64,000 bases of DNA from Plecoglossus altivelis (Eukaryota > Chordata > Actinopteri > Osmeriformes > Plecoglossidae), in NCBI GenBank assembly GCA_036571765.1, contig BROE01000007.1:1198503-1262502 (forward strand), in the 5' to 3' direction. The notes under the pieces were generated by a model. The model did no database searches. It was not told the origin of the DNA and saw nothing but the letters and a program-made list of their open reading frames with translations. Position numbers and translations under genes: made by a program. Each line of letters begins with the position of its first letter. The first letter of the stretch is position 1. Positions 42,439-54,334 of this stretch are shown here, in pieces.

Positions 42439-45400
42439 ATGTCTAGTGGTGCTGCGGCTGGGGACGCATTGTCAACACGACTTTGTACTAATATGCAGGC
42501 TAACTTCAAACCAATAAGAGCTGATAGAGCCAGTTTATGGAAGTGTTACAAGTATGGGAAGCGAGGACATATCAATCATGACCGTCCAAGTTGGAATAAA
42601 AAGTCTGAATCTCACAAAGCAAAAAGTTTAACATGTGAACATGAAGACAAGCGTGCCTACATCGCCAATGAGGATAAAACTATGCAACAGGTTGAGTGGT
42701 TGCTTGACTCAGGAGCCTGAAAGCACATGACATGTCATAAAACAATTCTCCAAAACTACAAGCAGTTTCCAAAAGCACAGTATGTGAAGCTTGGTGATGG
42801 CCGAGTGATTGACACTCTAGGACTTGGTAACGTTAAACTAAGAATTACATTAGAAGTCAGTGATGTGAAATATATCATGATGTTTGATGTGCTGTATGTA
42901 CCCAAGTTATCTGGAAATTAATTCTCAGTGGAAGCTGTTGTCAAGAAGGGAATACAGAAAAGTCTCATTGTTACATACGTAATAAAAATGGAAGTCTCAT
43001 GGGAATGGGACCTTAAAGACCCGATGGATTGTATCACCTGGACGTCGAGGGACGTTCACTCATCTGTCACTGTGTGTCAACTGAATTAACTGCAGCCAAC
43101 TTGTGCTACCAGCGACTGGGTCACAAAACTAAATTGAAGAAAGTTAAATTAAATACACATAAATGGAGTGGCCTTTCCCGCGGAGAAAGAAGTTCCTTTC
43201 TGTGACGCACGAGTGGAAGGCAAGCTGTCCAGGAAGCCACATAAGCCAGTGGTAGAAATCTGTTCCAAGTTTAAACTTCAGTTGGTTCACAACAACGTCT
43301 GTGGTCCCATGCAGACTGAGTCTATTGGTGGGTAAAAGTACTTTATAACCTTTATCCATGACTATTCTAGATGTTGCAAGGCATACTTTATGAAACAGAA
43401 TAGTGAACTGCTTTGTAGATTCAAGGAATTTGAGAAAACATTTTCCAATGAGTGCAGACAGAAAATAGGAAGATTAAGAACTGATAAGCATGGGGAATAC
43501 ACATCTAAGGAATTCCAAGAATACTTGGAAGGCACAACGTATCCACCATGAGAAAATTGTATCTCACACTCCTCAGCAAAACGGTGTTGCAAAAAGGAAA
43601 AATAGGACATTAATTGAAGCTGCAAGAACAATGCTCTTGCATGCTAAATTAATGAAATCATATTGGGCAGATGCTGTGGCGACCACAGCCTACATCTAGA
43701 GCCTACACCCCACATCTGTTTTGAAACATCTGACTCCCTACCAGAGATGGTGTGAAAAACGGCTGAATGTGAGGGACATGAAAGTGTTGTAAAGCTTATG
43801 CTCATGTCCCAGACACAAAAAGGAAAAAGCTTGACAAAAAGGTTGTAAAGCTTCATTTCGTGGGATATGCCAGCAATGCTGCTTGTACGATGAAAAAAAG
43901 AGGACATTAATTCGTCAGGATGTGATCTTCAATGTGTTGGCCTTTGATTTGAGGTAGGAAAATAGACATTTCTTAGTCAGAGAAAGAACATGTCATTAAG
44001 ACTTATGAGGAAATACCAGTCAATGCTACAGTTAACAAACCTTCAAGAAAAGATGTTATAAAACAAGAAGTGGACGTTTCCCATTCAGAAGACAAAGTTA
44101 ATGAAGGGACTGACGAGAGAACACCAAGAGATGCCACTGTTGATGGAACTACTACAGTAGGTGGCAGAATCAGAAGACCACCTAATAGGGATGGTTATGA
44201 TGAGTTTACCAACCTGGTGACGGTTGATAATTATACAAGTGTTCTGTTGCAGAATCAAGCACACTTAAAGACGCAATGATAAGCCTTAATGCAAAGGAAA
44301 GGCGGGAGGTGGCTGACTTGGAATACGAATCATTGCTGGAAAATGAGACATAGGATTTGGGGAAACTACCCAAATAACGCAAGGCAATTTGTTCTAGATG
44401 GGTGTTTAGAGTCAAGCATGATAGTGATGGACGAGTGGAGAGCTTATCGCCAAGGATTACTCACAGGCCTATGGAGCCGACTGTGATGAAACGTAATGTT
44501 TTAGTTTAGTTCGTACACTGCTCGCCTCCGCAGTCCAGAATAATATGTATGTGCATCAGAAGGATGTGGTGACCTATTTCGTAAACAGACACCTGGACAA
44601 GGAAATCTATATGGAGCAACCATAGGGATACACCAGACCAGAGGAGGAAGGTTTGGTGTGCAAGCTGAAGAAGTCAACATATGGACTAAAGCGATCTCCC
44701 TGCTGCTGGAGTGAAACCTTCACAAAGTTCATTGGATGTGTTTGTGAGATCTTGACAGGAGCTAGAGATGTTAGCTGTGTATGTTGATTATCTAATTTTA
44801 ATCACAGAGTCAATAAAAAGTATGGAAGAGCTCAAATTTTCTCTTAATACTCGCTACAAGATGAAGGATATGGGAGAACTGTCATATGGTGCTGTCATTT
44901 GGAATCTCTGACATCCAATACAGAAAAACAAAACTGCATCATAAGCATTACATTGAAGCCATTCCTCAAAGGTATGGTATGCATGATGCAAATACAGTTG
45001 CAACTCCAGCTGACGCAAGTGTGAAGCAAGAAAAGGAGCACCCAAGTGCTTACCAGTCTACGGTAGGTAGTCTACTGTATTCTGCAGTGGCCAAACAACC
45101 TGACATAGCACAAGCAGTGACCATTGTGTCAAAGTTCAATGCAAATCCAAGTGCTTCACATCTGACTGCTGTAAAGAGAATCCTATGGTACCTGAAGGCA
45201 ACATTGAAACTCAAGAATGAGCGGTCATAGTCTGGAGCATGGGTTGGTTTCTCAGATGCTGACTCGGCTGGAGGCCAAAATGATTGTCGCTCTACAACCG
45301 GCAATGTGTTTTTACAGTGTAGAGGAGCGGTGAGTTGGCTCAGCAAGAAACAATCAACTGTTGATCTTTCAATAGCGGAAGTGGATTAATCCTAGAAATC

Positions 45401-46227
45401 TTCCACACACGATGCTCCAGCAAGGCCAATAGTATCGTTAAGGACCCCACCCACCCCTCCCACAGCCTCTTCCAGCCGCTACCATCAGGTAGACGATACC
45501 GGAGCATCAGAGCCCGCTCTGCCAGACTGATCAACAGCTTCTTCCCCCAGGCTGTGAGAGCCCTGAACTCTTCCGGGCCTCTATGACTACCCACACAATA
45601 ACTAAGACTATCAGAAAACTGGCACTAGTCACTCACCCACTGCACTTTTCATACACACTGCCGTGTGTACACAAACTGCACTAAAGACTCTGTAATAATA
45701 TGTACCTATTCTTCGCACATGTACAATACTCTATGCACATGCACATCGGTAAGTATTCGTACAGTTTGTATAGTTTGTATCCTGTTTAGTTTATGTATAG
45801 GAGAAATGTTATATTTATTTTAAATTGTTTGTTGTTAGACTGTGCTGTTAAATGTCTGTACTTATGTAGCACCGTGGCTCTGTGAGGCACGACATTTCGT
45901 TCCACTGTATGCACCCGCATGTAGCGGAATGACAATAAAGCACAACTTGAACTTGAACTTGATTATGTTGCACGTAGCCAAGCAGCTCAGGAATGTACCT
46001 GTCTTAAATGACTACAAGGTGATCTTTGAATGGATGCTACTCCTGTGGTAATCCTGGAGGACAACCAAGGAGCCATTGCAGGTGCCAAGAATCCTGTTGA
46101 TCATTCAAAAAACTTACACATCAACATCCGCTACCATTATACCCGTGAATGTGTGCAAAATGGACAAATACAACTGCAATTTTGTCCCTCAGATGAAATT
46201 AAGGCAGACATCTTGACCAAGCCATGA
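42439..46227 (+). pseudogene. copia gag-pol, multiply interrupted
   Basis: The longest surviving pieces are 42439-42717 (gag knuckle to protease), 42727-42918 (protease to LYVPKLSGN), 43490-43699 (integrase core and C-terminal part, in two frames), 44886-45230 (reverse transcriptase to RNase H linker: YQSTVGSLLYSAVAKQPDIA) and 46030-46224 (RNase H C-terminus: EDNQGAIAGAKNPVDHSKNL). No piece is long enough for a working enzyme, and the reverse-transcriptase and zinc-knuckle residues are already changed. Confidence 0.8.
45389..45960 (+). mobile_element. L2 LINE 3' fragment nested in copia RNase H
   Basis: Starts inside the L2 C-terminal coding region (ATCCTAGAAATCTTCCACAC) and ends in the ACTTGAACTT tail. 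A 5-base TSD, GATTA, lies at 45384-45388 and 45961-45965. The copia frame reads IAEVD before the insertion and YVARSQAAQE after it. Confidence 0.9.
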
Positions 46228-46451
46228 GAGAAGCTGAAGTTTGAGCATTTTAGGGGAAAGATTGGACTTCATTTGATTATGCTTAATCTGACATATTAAA
46301 TGGGCTAGACTGTTAAATATGTTAAAACTGCAAAATTATTAACTATTAAACAGTAAAACTAGTAGCGTGGTAAATGGACTAAGAAAAAATAAATTTTTTG
46401 TTATACAAACATTTTTGTATGGAAAGGCCTATTACTGAAAATTAAGGGGGG

Positions 46452-46593
46452 TGCCGTAATGGTAATTTCCCAATAGACGTCACAGTATGGAATTGTCATT
46501 GAGTGTGCAACTGCATTTCCTTCATCATTACTCATTTCTTGTATACAAATGATGCCTTGGCTATTTAATAAAGTAACACTTGAAACCTCAACA
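46452..46593 (+). repeat. Candidate copia 3' LTR
   Basis: Begins TGCCGTAATGG right after a polypurine tract and ends CTCAACA, fitting the TG...CA rule, with an AATAAA at about 46567. No second LTR was seen, so its boundaries are provisional. Confidence 0.45.
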
Positions 46594-46742
46594 AGAGCTC
46601 CAGAAAGGTGCAATGAAAAAGTGCCCAAGAGGTACAACTGGATCCTCGTACCTAAAGCATTGGAAACTGCCAAACAAAATCTCCAAGCCTTGGTCAGCTG
46701 CCTAAGAAAAGCAAAATTGAAGCCAGGAGAATAAATCAGCTG

Positions 46743-47434
46743 CATCACTGTCTGGTACGGGAACTGCACTGCAGCAGACCGCAAGACCATCCAGCGAACA
46801 GTGAACACAGCTGCGAGGATCATCGGTGCCCCTCTCCCCTCCATCCTAGACATTTTCCACACACGATGCTCCAGCAAGGCCAATAGTATCGTTAAGGACC
46901 CCACACACCCCTTCCACAGCCTCTTCCAGCTCCTACCATCAGGTAGATGGTTCCGGAGCATCAGAGCCCGCTCTGCCAGACTGATCAACAGCTTCTTCCC
47001 ACAGGCTGTGAGAGCCCTGAACTCTCCCAGGTCTCTATGACTCCCCACACAATAACTAAGACTATCGGAAAACTTGCCCTAGTCACTCACCCACTGTACT
47101 ATTCACGTTTCATACACACTGCTGTGTGTACACAAACTGCACTAAAGACTCTGTAATAATATGTATCTTTATACGCTCATATTTTTCGCACATGTACAAT
47201 ACTCTTTGCACATGCACATCGGTAAGTATTCGTACAGTTTGTATAGTTTGTATCCTGTTTAGTTTATGTATAGGAAAATTGTTATATTTATTTTAAATTG
47301 ATTGTTGTTTGCCTGTACTGTTGTATGTCTGTACTTCTGTAGCACCGTGGCTCTGTGAGGCACGACATTTCGTTCCACTGTATGCACCCGCATGTAGCGG
47401 AATGACAATAAAGCACAACTTGAACTTGAACTTG
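46743..47434 (+). mobile_element. L2 LINE 3' fragment nested in the endonuclease LINE
   Basis: Begins in the L2 C-terminal coding part (CATCACTGTCTGGTACGGGA) and ends in GAACTTGAACTTG. The host frame reads INQL on the left and FSMQPARV on the right with no bases lost. No clear TSD is seen; the left edge shares CAGCTG with the L2 sequence, so it could lie a few bases earlier. The 3' end is nearly the same as those at 19.8 and 45.9 kb. Confidence 0.88.
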
Positions 47435-48160
47435 TTCTCCATGCAACCAGCAAGAGTGTAGCAGGGCAACAATACCAGAGCTGACCCACCCAGGCTGGAG
47501 ACTGAACAGTACTGGAAAGGCATATGGGAGAAAGAGGCATCACACAACAGCGGTGCATAGTGGCTAGTGGAAGCAGGCATACCAATCTCTGCACTGCCTG
47601 CATTGATTACAAGGAAGCCTACGACTCAATGCTGCACACATGGATCAGGGAATTTTTGGAGGTGTACATTATTAACAGGACTCGTAGAACATTCATTGCA
47701 AACTCAATGAGGCTGTGGAAGACCACCCTTGAAGCCAATTGCACAAGTATCCATTAAATGTAGCAAATACAAAGGTAATGCTCTGTCCACACTGCTGTTC
47801 TGAATAAGTCTGAGCCTCAGCCAAATAATCACCAAGACTAGCTATGGATACTGACTCAGGAACTGGGCCACTATCAGTCACCTACTCTACATGGATGATA
47901 TCAACCTGTTCGCCAAGAGTGAAGGAGATATTGACTCACGGATCCACACTATCAGGATCAACAACAGAAGCATTGGAATGTCATTCAAGCTTTAGAAGTG
48001 TGGTAGGATGGTGACCAAGAGAGAGACGACAGTCCATATGGAAGGGGTCTCACTCCCCGAAGGCACAATAGTAGACACTGAGGAGAGCTACAAGTACTTA
48101 GGAATCCCACAAGCAAATGGCAACTTTGAAGAGGCCGGAAGAAATGCAGCAAAGACCATA

Positions 48161-49375
48161 TCTCACAGAATTCCTGTCTGACAGGAAGCAGTGCGTCAAG
48201 ATGGGAATGCAAGTCTCTGACTCTAGGTCAATCAGCACCGGAGCTCCTTAAGGCTGCGTCCTTTCCCCTCTGCTCTTCTCCCTGTACACCAACAGCTATA
48301 CTTCCAGTCACCCGTCTGTCAAGCTCCTGAAGTCTGCAGACGACACCACCCTGATTGGACTCATCTCCGGTGGGGATGAGTCTGACTACAGGAGGGAAGC
48401 TGACACCCTGGTTACCTGGTGTAGCCAGAACAACCTTCGAGCTAAATGCTCTGAAGACAGTGGAGATGGTTGTGGACCTCAGAAAGGACCCAGCCCCACT
48501 CTCCCCCATCACCCTGTGCAACTCCCAGGTCAACACTGTTGAGTCCCTCCGTTTCCTGGGCACCATACTCCCCCAGGACCTCAAGTGGGAGCTGAACATC
48601 AGCTCACTGGTTAAGAAAGCCCAGAAGAGGATGTACTTCCTGCGGCAGCTGAAGAAATTCAGCCTGCTAAAGACAATGATGGTGCAATTCTATACGGCCA
48701 CTGTTGAGTCCATCCTCACCTTCTCCATCACCGTCTGGTACACTGCTGCCACTGCCAAGGACAAGAGCAGACTGCAGCACATCATACGTACCGCCGAGAA
48801 GGTGATAGGCTGCAACCTGCCATCCCTCGAGGACCTGCACACCACGAGGTCCTTGAGGCGAGTGAGGAAGATTGTGGCCGACTCCTCCCACCCTGGACAC
48901 TCTTTGCTTCAGCTGCTCCCCTCCCTGGCAGGAGGCTGCGGTCCATCAGGACCAAAACCTCTCGCCACAGGAACAGCTTCTACCCTTCTTTTATTGCCCT
49001 CTTCAACAAGGCCAAGGACTCGGTATGAAATTGCCACAAACTACCAACACCCCACACCCCCGCTCCAGGATCCTCCTACTGCACTCTGCACAAGCCACTT
49101 TAGCACACAACTTATAACTACCACTGTGATTTTGCATATATATATATACCCCCCCTCCCCCTGCACTATATATACCCCACTTATTATAGTTATATTAACC
49201 CCATCTGTACAGCTGGTGTCCACTTTTCATCTTATTTGTATTTTATAATAGATTTTTATTATATTTTCATCTACCTGCATTATGTTTCATATATGTTCTA
49301 TGTTTGCACTTCCCTGCCACAGTAAATTCTGTGCTTGTATATCTTGCATGGCGAATAAAACTGATTCAGATTCTG
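48161..49375 (+). mobile_element. L2 LINE of a second subfamily nested in the endonuclease LINE
   Basis: 5'-truncated. It starts near LTEFLSDRKQCVKMGMQVSD and reads through GCVLSPLLFSLYTNSYTSSH, LKSADDTTLIGLISGGDESD, an open 297-codon stretch at 48355-49248 (SLRFLGTILPQDLKWELNIS, KKAQKRMYFLRQLKKFSLL), and a 3' end AATAAAACTGATTCAGATTCTGAT. This tail (GATTC repeats) differs from the other L2 copies. The catalytic FADD is changed to SADD and there is at least one frameshift at about 48440. Confidence 0.88.
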
Positions 49376-50480
49376 ATCCTTAAAACGAATAAGTCAAGTC
49401 CTAAGGAGTCAGCTCAATGGCAGAAACAAGGTTCAGACAATTAACAGCTATGCCTTGCCACTCATCAGATACCCTGCTGGAATAATAAGATGGCCAAGGG
49501 AAGAGTACAGACAACAGATGTGAAAACACAAAAGCTCCTCTCCATGTATGGAGGGTTTCACCCCTGACTATACATTAAGCGTAATAAAGGAGGTGGAGGA
49601 CAAGTGTCTAAACCACAATCCAGGATGAAACCTCAAACATCCTCAAAAACATCAGGAGAATTAGCCCGATGGATATAGTACTTTGAGAATGTTTCAGGCA
49701 GTGGAAAACACAGAAAGAGGTGCTAGAGGTGCTATCATGGGAGGACAGGCCCCTACATGTGATGTACCACTGCCAGATAACTGAAGTGGTTGATATCAAG
49801 AAATTCTAGCAATGACTAGAAAGGGTGGATTGAAGGACAGCACATAGGCACTCATCATGCCTGCATGGGAGCAGGCCTTGAGCACCAGAGCATTAGTGGC
49901 CCAGATCTACCACACCCAACAAGATCCTAGGTGCAGGTTGTGTAAAGAGGCCCCTGAGACAATTCAGCACATAACTGCAGGGTGTAAGATACTGTCAGGA
50001 AAAGCATACATGGAATGCCATAGCCTGGTGGCAGGTAAAGTGTACAGAAATATCTTTGTAGAGGACAGATTGGAAGCCCCAAGGTCAAATTGGGAAACAC
50101 CTCCGAAGGTGGTAGGGAACAACCAAGCCAAGATCCTGTGGGACTTCCAGATACAGACCGATAAGATGGTAATGGCGAACCAACCGGACATTGAGGTGGT
50201 GGACAAACAGCAGAGGAAAGCCATTGTGATTGACATAGCAATACCAAGTGATACCAACATTTTGAAAAAGGAACTTGAGAAACTAGAGAAATACCAAAGA
50301 AGAACTTAAGAAGTCTTAGAAAGCAAAGGCAAAGATGGTGCCCTTGGTCATCGGAGCACTCAGGGCAGTAAGCCCCAAACTGGAAGAGTGGCTACAGCAG
50401 ATCCCAGGAAATACACCAGACATCTCAGTCCAGAAGAATGCAGTCCTAGGAACAGCCAAGATACTGTGCAGGACAGATGA

Positions 50481-52483
50481 GACCGTCCGCGGAGGGCGAG
50501 GTGAGAGTTATAACATATGTGCGTCTAGACTAGTGTGGATGCTTAATTCTATCAGAAAACCTCCCTGACAACCAAAACCACTTCGCTCACACTAAAGAAA
50601 CACTGTCTGGGATATATTTGGATGGGTGATTCAAGACACCTAAACTGATGTGCGTAGTCTTCCTACTGATCTGGTGATAGTACCGAGGTCCATCTGGATT
50701 AATAGACTGGGACCAATCAATTCCACTATTGATGGAAAATGTTAACTCTGTCAGTAAATCAATCAGGTGAAGGCACACATTCCCCAGAAAGAGAGGCCAC
50801 ACCAGTCAGTTTGTAATAGGATTTCATGCTCAAGATTGATGATAAATGCAGTCCATTTAGATTGCAACACAATGCCATAGATTAATTGAAATGTGCTCTG
50901 GCAAAGAATTTTTCTTTTTATTTCGTAGAACAAGAGTGCTGCTGGAGCCTACCTTTCAGCCTGGTGTCTCCTCCAAACACACTGCACCCCAGTTCCCTGT
51001 TGCCACTGACAAGAGGTGGTGCGTATTTCCTCTGGTCTGGCAAAACCACAAGCCTTAGGAATGAATGTCAGAAAGGCAGGTAAGGCAGTCAGGACTGTCA
51101 GTCACTGAAGAGAGAAACAAAAACTGCGATGTAAAATAATAAAAACGGTGCCCGATGTGTTCTTTAAAAATGTAATAAATACCATACCAGTTCATTGACT
51201 AATGTATAGCAGATTCTTCAACACATGCCCTCACAGAAGCCCATGGAGTCTTGCCAAATATTTTATACATCAGCATTTAGTACTTGCACATAAAATGAAA
51301 TCTTATTCTCAATATTATAACAATTTCACGCTGATTTTTTCATTAGAAATATATTCAGATTAGCCGCGTAAACATTGTTTAAATAGTACTAACATAAACT
51401 AGGGCATTTGATAAAACAGATTACAACCTAATGTCAACTAACATCAGTTGTAATGATCTCCGGAAAGTTTATGATTGATTCTTCACAAGGTCGATAGACA
51501 ATCAATTATCACCATGGAAATGAAGAGGAAAGAGTGAAAATGAAAGGTAAGCAAGCTAGTCTTCTCTCCAACCACTCATTTATTTCTGAAGCAAAAGGGC
51601 AGATGTGACAGTGCTGGGGAGTTCTTCACACTCCTTGTCAGAGCTGTCAGCTCTTTCCATGATGTCTGAAGACAGGCTTGACAACATCAACATCTTGATT
51701 TTGTAAGATGAAAATCTAGTGAGAGAACGAACTGCTGAAATGGTCTGGATTATTTTATTCTAGTGCAAATTATCCAGAGACAAGGTTTTTAAATCTTTGT
51801 TGATATGTATCAACACCTATGGGAACCTAAATTATTTGCATCAATTAGTGTAACTATATGGCTATAGAACATCACAGTACAATAATCATGAAATAACACA
51901 TTTTGTAAAGAAAAAAATATCACCCATTATAAAGACATGAAACACCCAATAACGGAATATCAAAGCATTACATCAAAGAGCAGATGTAGGGATGGGATGG
52001 AAACTCAAACTCCCCCCCCCCCCCCCGCCTCCTTTCATACATAATACAGCATGTTCACGTTTATGTATTTACCACCCTACTCATTATACTTAGCGCAGCC
52101 CTCAGACGTTTGTCTTACTTAGAGCATGCCTTGTGAAAACTTCAACTTCTAACTGTTGTTTTGCAAGTTGCAAACAAGTTACATCATAAAAGGTCATCGA
52201 AATGATTCTTGAGTTCCTGGTTGATTTCTCAGATTAACCTGTTGCAATAGGTCCCTCCCTATACATTATTGTATTGATGGCCACAATCTCTGTCCATCTT
52301 CTCGCCAGGAATCTCTGTTTGGAATGAAGGGGGAAAGAAAGTTTTAGGGAGGAAGCACACAGAAAACACAAACACGCAGATTCATGAAATAATTGATAGG
52401 GTACAGTGCCCTTGGTGATACACATACATTTCTGAAATGTTCAGTACTCATGATGTATCTGATGATGACAGTTCTATCTATGG
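50481..52483. other. Intergenic DNA without recognised features
   Basis: AT-rich, with a poly-C run at 52012-52026. Nothing resembling a gene was seen; the first ~80 bases may be the 3' UTR of the preceding LINE. Confidence 0.3.
52012..52026. repeat. Poly-C tract
   Basis: An unbroken run of 15 C on the plus strand; simple repeat, possibly of uncertain length in the assembly. Confidence 0.9.
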
Positions 52484-53119
52484 TTTTGGTACCTATATTT
52501 TTCAGATCATCATTGACATTATCTGTCATTTCTGAAGTACTTGTTCAACCTCCACATTATCTATTATAGTAACTTACACACATTATAAAAACATGTTCTA
52601 ATTATTTTTGATCACGCAAACATTATTGAGGCCTTGTTTATGAACATGGCAAAGAACATGATTATGAAGCCTTCATTTGTCTGCTGTTTCCTACATTATC
52701 AATTGTTTATGTTATGCTGATCTAAATGTTTTATATTGTTTATTTGTTAAGATTATCTTACCACCACAAACATCCAGTTCTGCCAAACATATCTTGTTCT
52801 TTTAGAAGTCATTACAAGCACAATTGTTGAGCCAGTTGTCATAAGGGAAGCCTAATTCACCATACAGCACTTGTATGTGCAGTTGTTTGCTACGTTTATA
52901 TTGTTTGTATTTTTTCCTTAGTGCTATGCAACACAGAAAAATAGTCTTGCATTTTCTGTATCGCATTCACATTCAAGACACAAAAACTGGCCGAGGACAA
53001 AACATTTTAACTAAAATTATTCCTGTCATATGCCTGTTTGTGGATTGCAATAACCATGTCTCAAGAAACTGACCAAGGAGTCTAAAGTTGTAGGTATAGT
53101 GCCCATGTCCATTGTGCAG
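52484..53119 (+). repeat. Unclassified dispersed repeat, copy 2
   Basis: Collinear with 8833-9403. Matching blocks are listed there; examples are TTTTGGTACCTATATTTTTC, CTGAAGTACTTGTTCAA, CCATACAGCACTTGTATGTG and TTTGTGGATTGCAATAACCA. This copy is somewhat longer owing to small insertions. No coding capacity. Confidence 0.6.
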
Positions 53120-54182
53120 CTGTTTATTACACTGCCATAGTTGATTTGGTGTTGAGGGATTGTGCACATTTCCAATGAGCAGGCAATTTTGACACCAGTT
53201 AACAAATCAATATATATTAAAGAATAAACTGATCTGTACTTAAAGCATCCATTTCATAAAAGGAGACCTACAAAATATGCAATTTGCAGAGTACCCAGCT
53301 GTCAAGATAATTGAGGTAACTCTTATGTGAATGGATAAAAATAAAGAAAGCGCAATTTTAATTTAATTGTAAATTTGTTAATCGCACTAGTTAAATCGAT
53401 GTAGCCTACAGAGCTCGGTTGGACTATAAAGGACAGTGCGTGTCCTTAACTTCTCAGAGTGCCTAGATCTCAAGTAAAGATATTTGTAGGAAACACATTG
53501 CAGACCAATTCATTATTTGATGGAATCGCAGCACTGCTCTCTCTATTGGGTTATAAAAACTACTCATGCAGAATATGAACTTTGCAGAGTGCCAAATTCT
53601 CGACTTGATTGTAGGAAACTAAACCCATTCTAATTTGTACATACACAGATTCCTGCTATTAATAGTGAAATCAAAGAATCCAGTTTCCTTGGATTTAACT
53701 TCATGGAAAACGTAGACAATGTGCACAAACACAATCAATGCCCCTTACTGTGACCCTTTGACCCACAAACCCCAAACCAAGGTTATTGAGTGTTCAATAA
53801 CCTCTTCAGCTTTCACTGTTAACACTCCCCCTTATTTCCCAGTGTAATACTTAACCAATCTCTGATTTGTAATTACCTAGAAGAGACACAGGGCAATCAA
53901 CACACAGGGCCCAGCTTACACCTAGCAAAGAGATATGGGGAGAGGGCAGCCAATCAGACAAGATGGGAGGAGAGGGTGACAGCCATCATAGGAAATGATT
54001 GCAAGCCTCCTCCAGTGAGTTCTTGCTGTGCCACGGCCTGATGGGCCTGACTTGAAGAGTTATGTCATTTGAGGATCCTGCTGTGAGACACGCCAGGTGT
54101 TCCCTGCCCATTTCCTCTTGCAGATCAAGGGTTAAGTGTGTACAATGTGGAATCCAGTCAATATAAATACATTGCATATGCA
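53120..54182. other. Intergenic DNA without recognised features
   Basis: No gene was seen. A short perfect-stem hairpin (GGTTATTGAGTGTTCAATAACC) lies at about 53780-53802. Confidence 0.3.
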
Positions 54183-54334
54183 CTACAGCAGGGCTCTATA
54201 CTAACTTGAAAAGGTGTAGGGACACAGACAAAAATGTTGGGGCACAGTCAGTTTATGCTTTTAAAAGCATTATTAGACTATTGAGTAAATGGCACAAATT
54301 TAACTGTAAAGCTGTGCAGTGGTATGTGGCGGCA
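54183..54334 (+). other. Possible hAT terminal fragment
   Basis: Starts GCAGGGCTCTATACTAACTT, resembling the terminal repeat of some fish hAT elements (CAGGGCTCTA...). I found no matching right end or TSD, so this is tentative. Confidence 0.2.

Larger units (their letters stand above)
42100..46593 (+). mobile_element. Ty1/copia-type LTR retrotransposon, decayed, with L2 insert
   Basis: Domain order is gag, protease, integrase, reverse transcriptase, RNase H, which is the copia order. It shows: a gag zinc knuckle with two Cys lost (CYKYGKRGHINHDRP, about 42540-42590); a protease motif WLLDSGA followed at once by a stop (42718); GAG-pre-integrase and integrase pieces (LRTDKHGEYTSKEF, HTPQQNGVAKRKNRTLIEAA); a reverse transcriptase with the catalytic YVDD changed to YVDY (about 44780); and RNase H ending IKADILTKP (46227). 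A polypurine tract (AATTAAGGGGGG) ends at 46451. A candidate 3' LTR follows (46452-46593, TG...CA). I found no matching 5' LTR. An L2 fragment (45389-45960) interrupts RNase H. Many stops and shifts make it inactive. Confidence 0.82.
46594..50480 (+). mobile_element. LINE with C-terminal restriction-like endonuclease (R2/R4-type group), with two nested L2 inserts
   Basis: Pieces in order: ALETAKQNLQALVSCLRKA (about 46650); EARRINQL then, across an L2 insert, FSMQPARV (46735 and 47435); DPPRLETEQYWKGIWEKEAS; the reverse-transcriptase motif CIDYKEAYDSMLHTWI (47602); HLLYMDDINLFAKSE (about 47880, the catalytic YMDD); TVHMEGVSLPEGTIVDTEE and YKYLGIPQANGN (48030-48120); the second L2 insert; QVLRSQLNG (49400); KLLSMYGGFHP; a zinc finger CRLCKEAPETIQHITAGC (49935-49990); and QPDIEVV with KAIVIDIAIP (about 50185-50250), the PD...(D/E)xK restriction-like endonuclease. 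Stops and shifts make it inactive. Its exact clade (R4, Rex6/Dong-like or Hero) is not resolved. Confidence 0.8.

Noticed and set aside
48667..48900. Minus-strand open frame within the L2 insert
   Set aside because: Shadow of the plus-strand L2 reverse-transcriptase C-terminal region.
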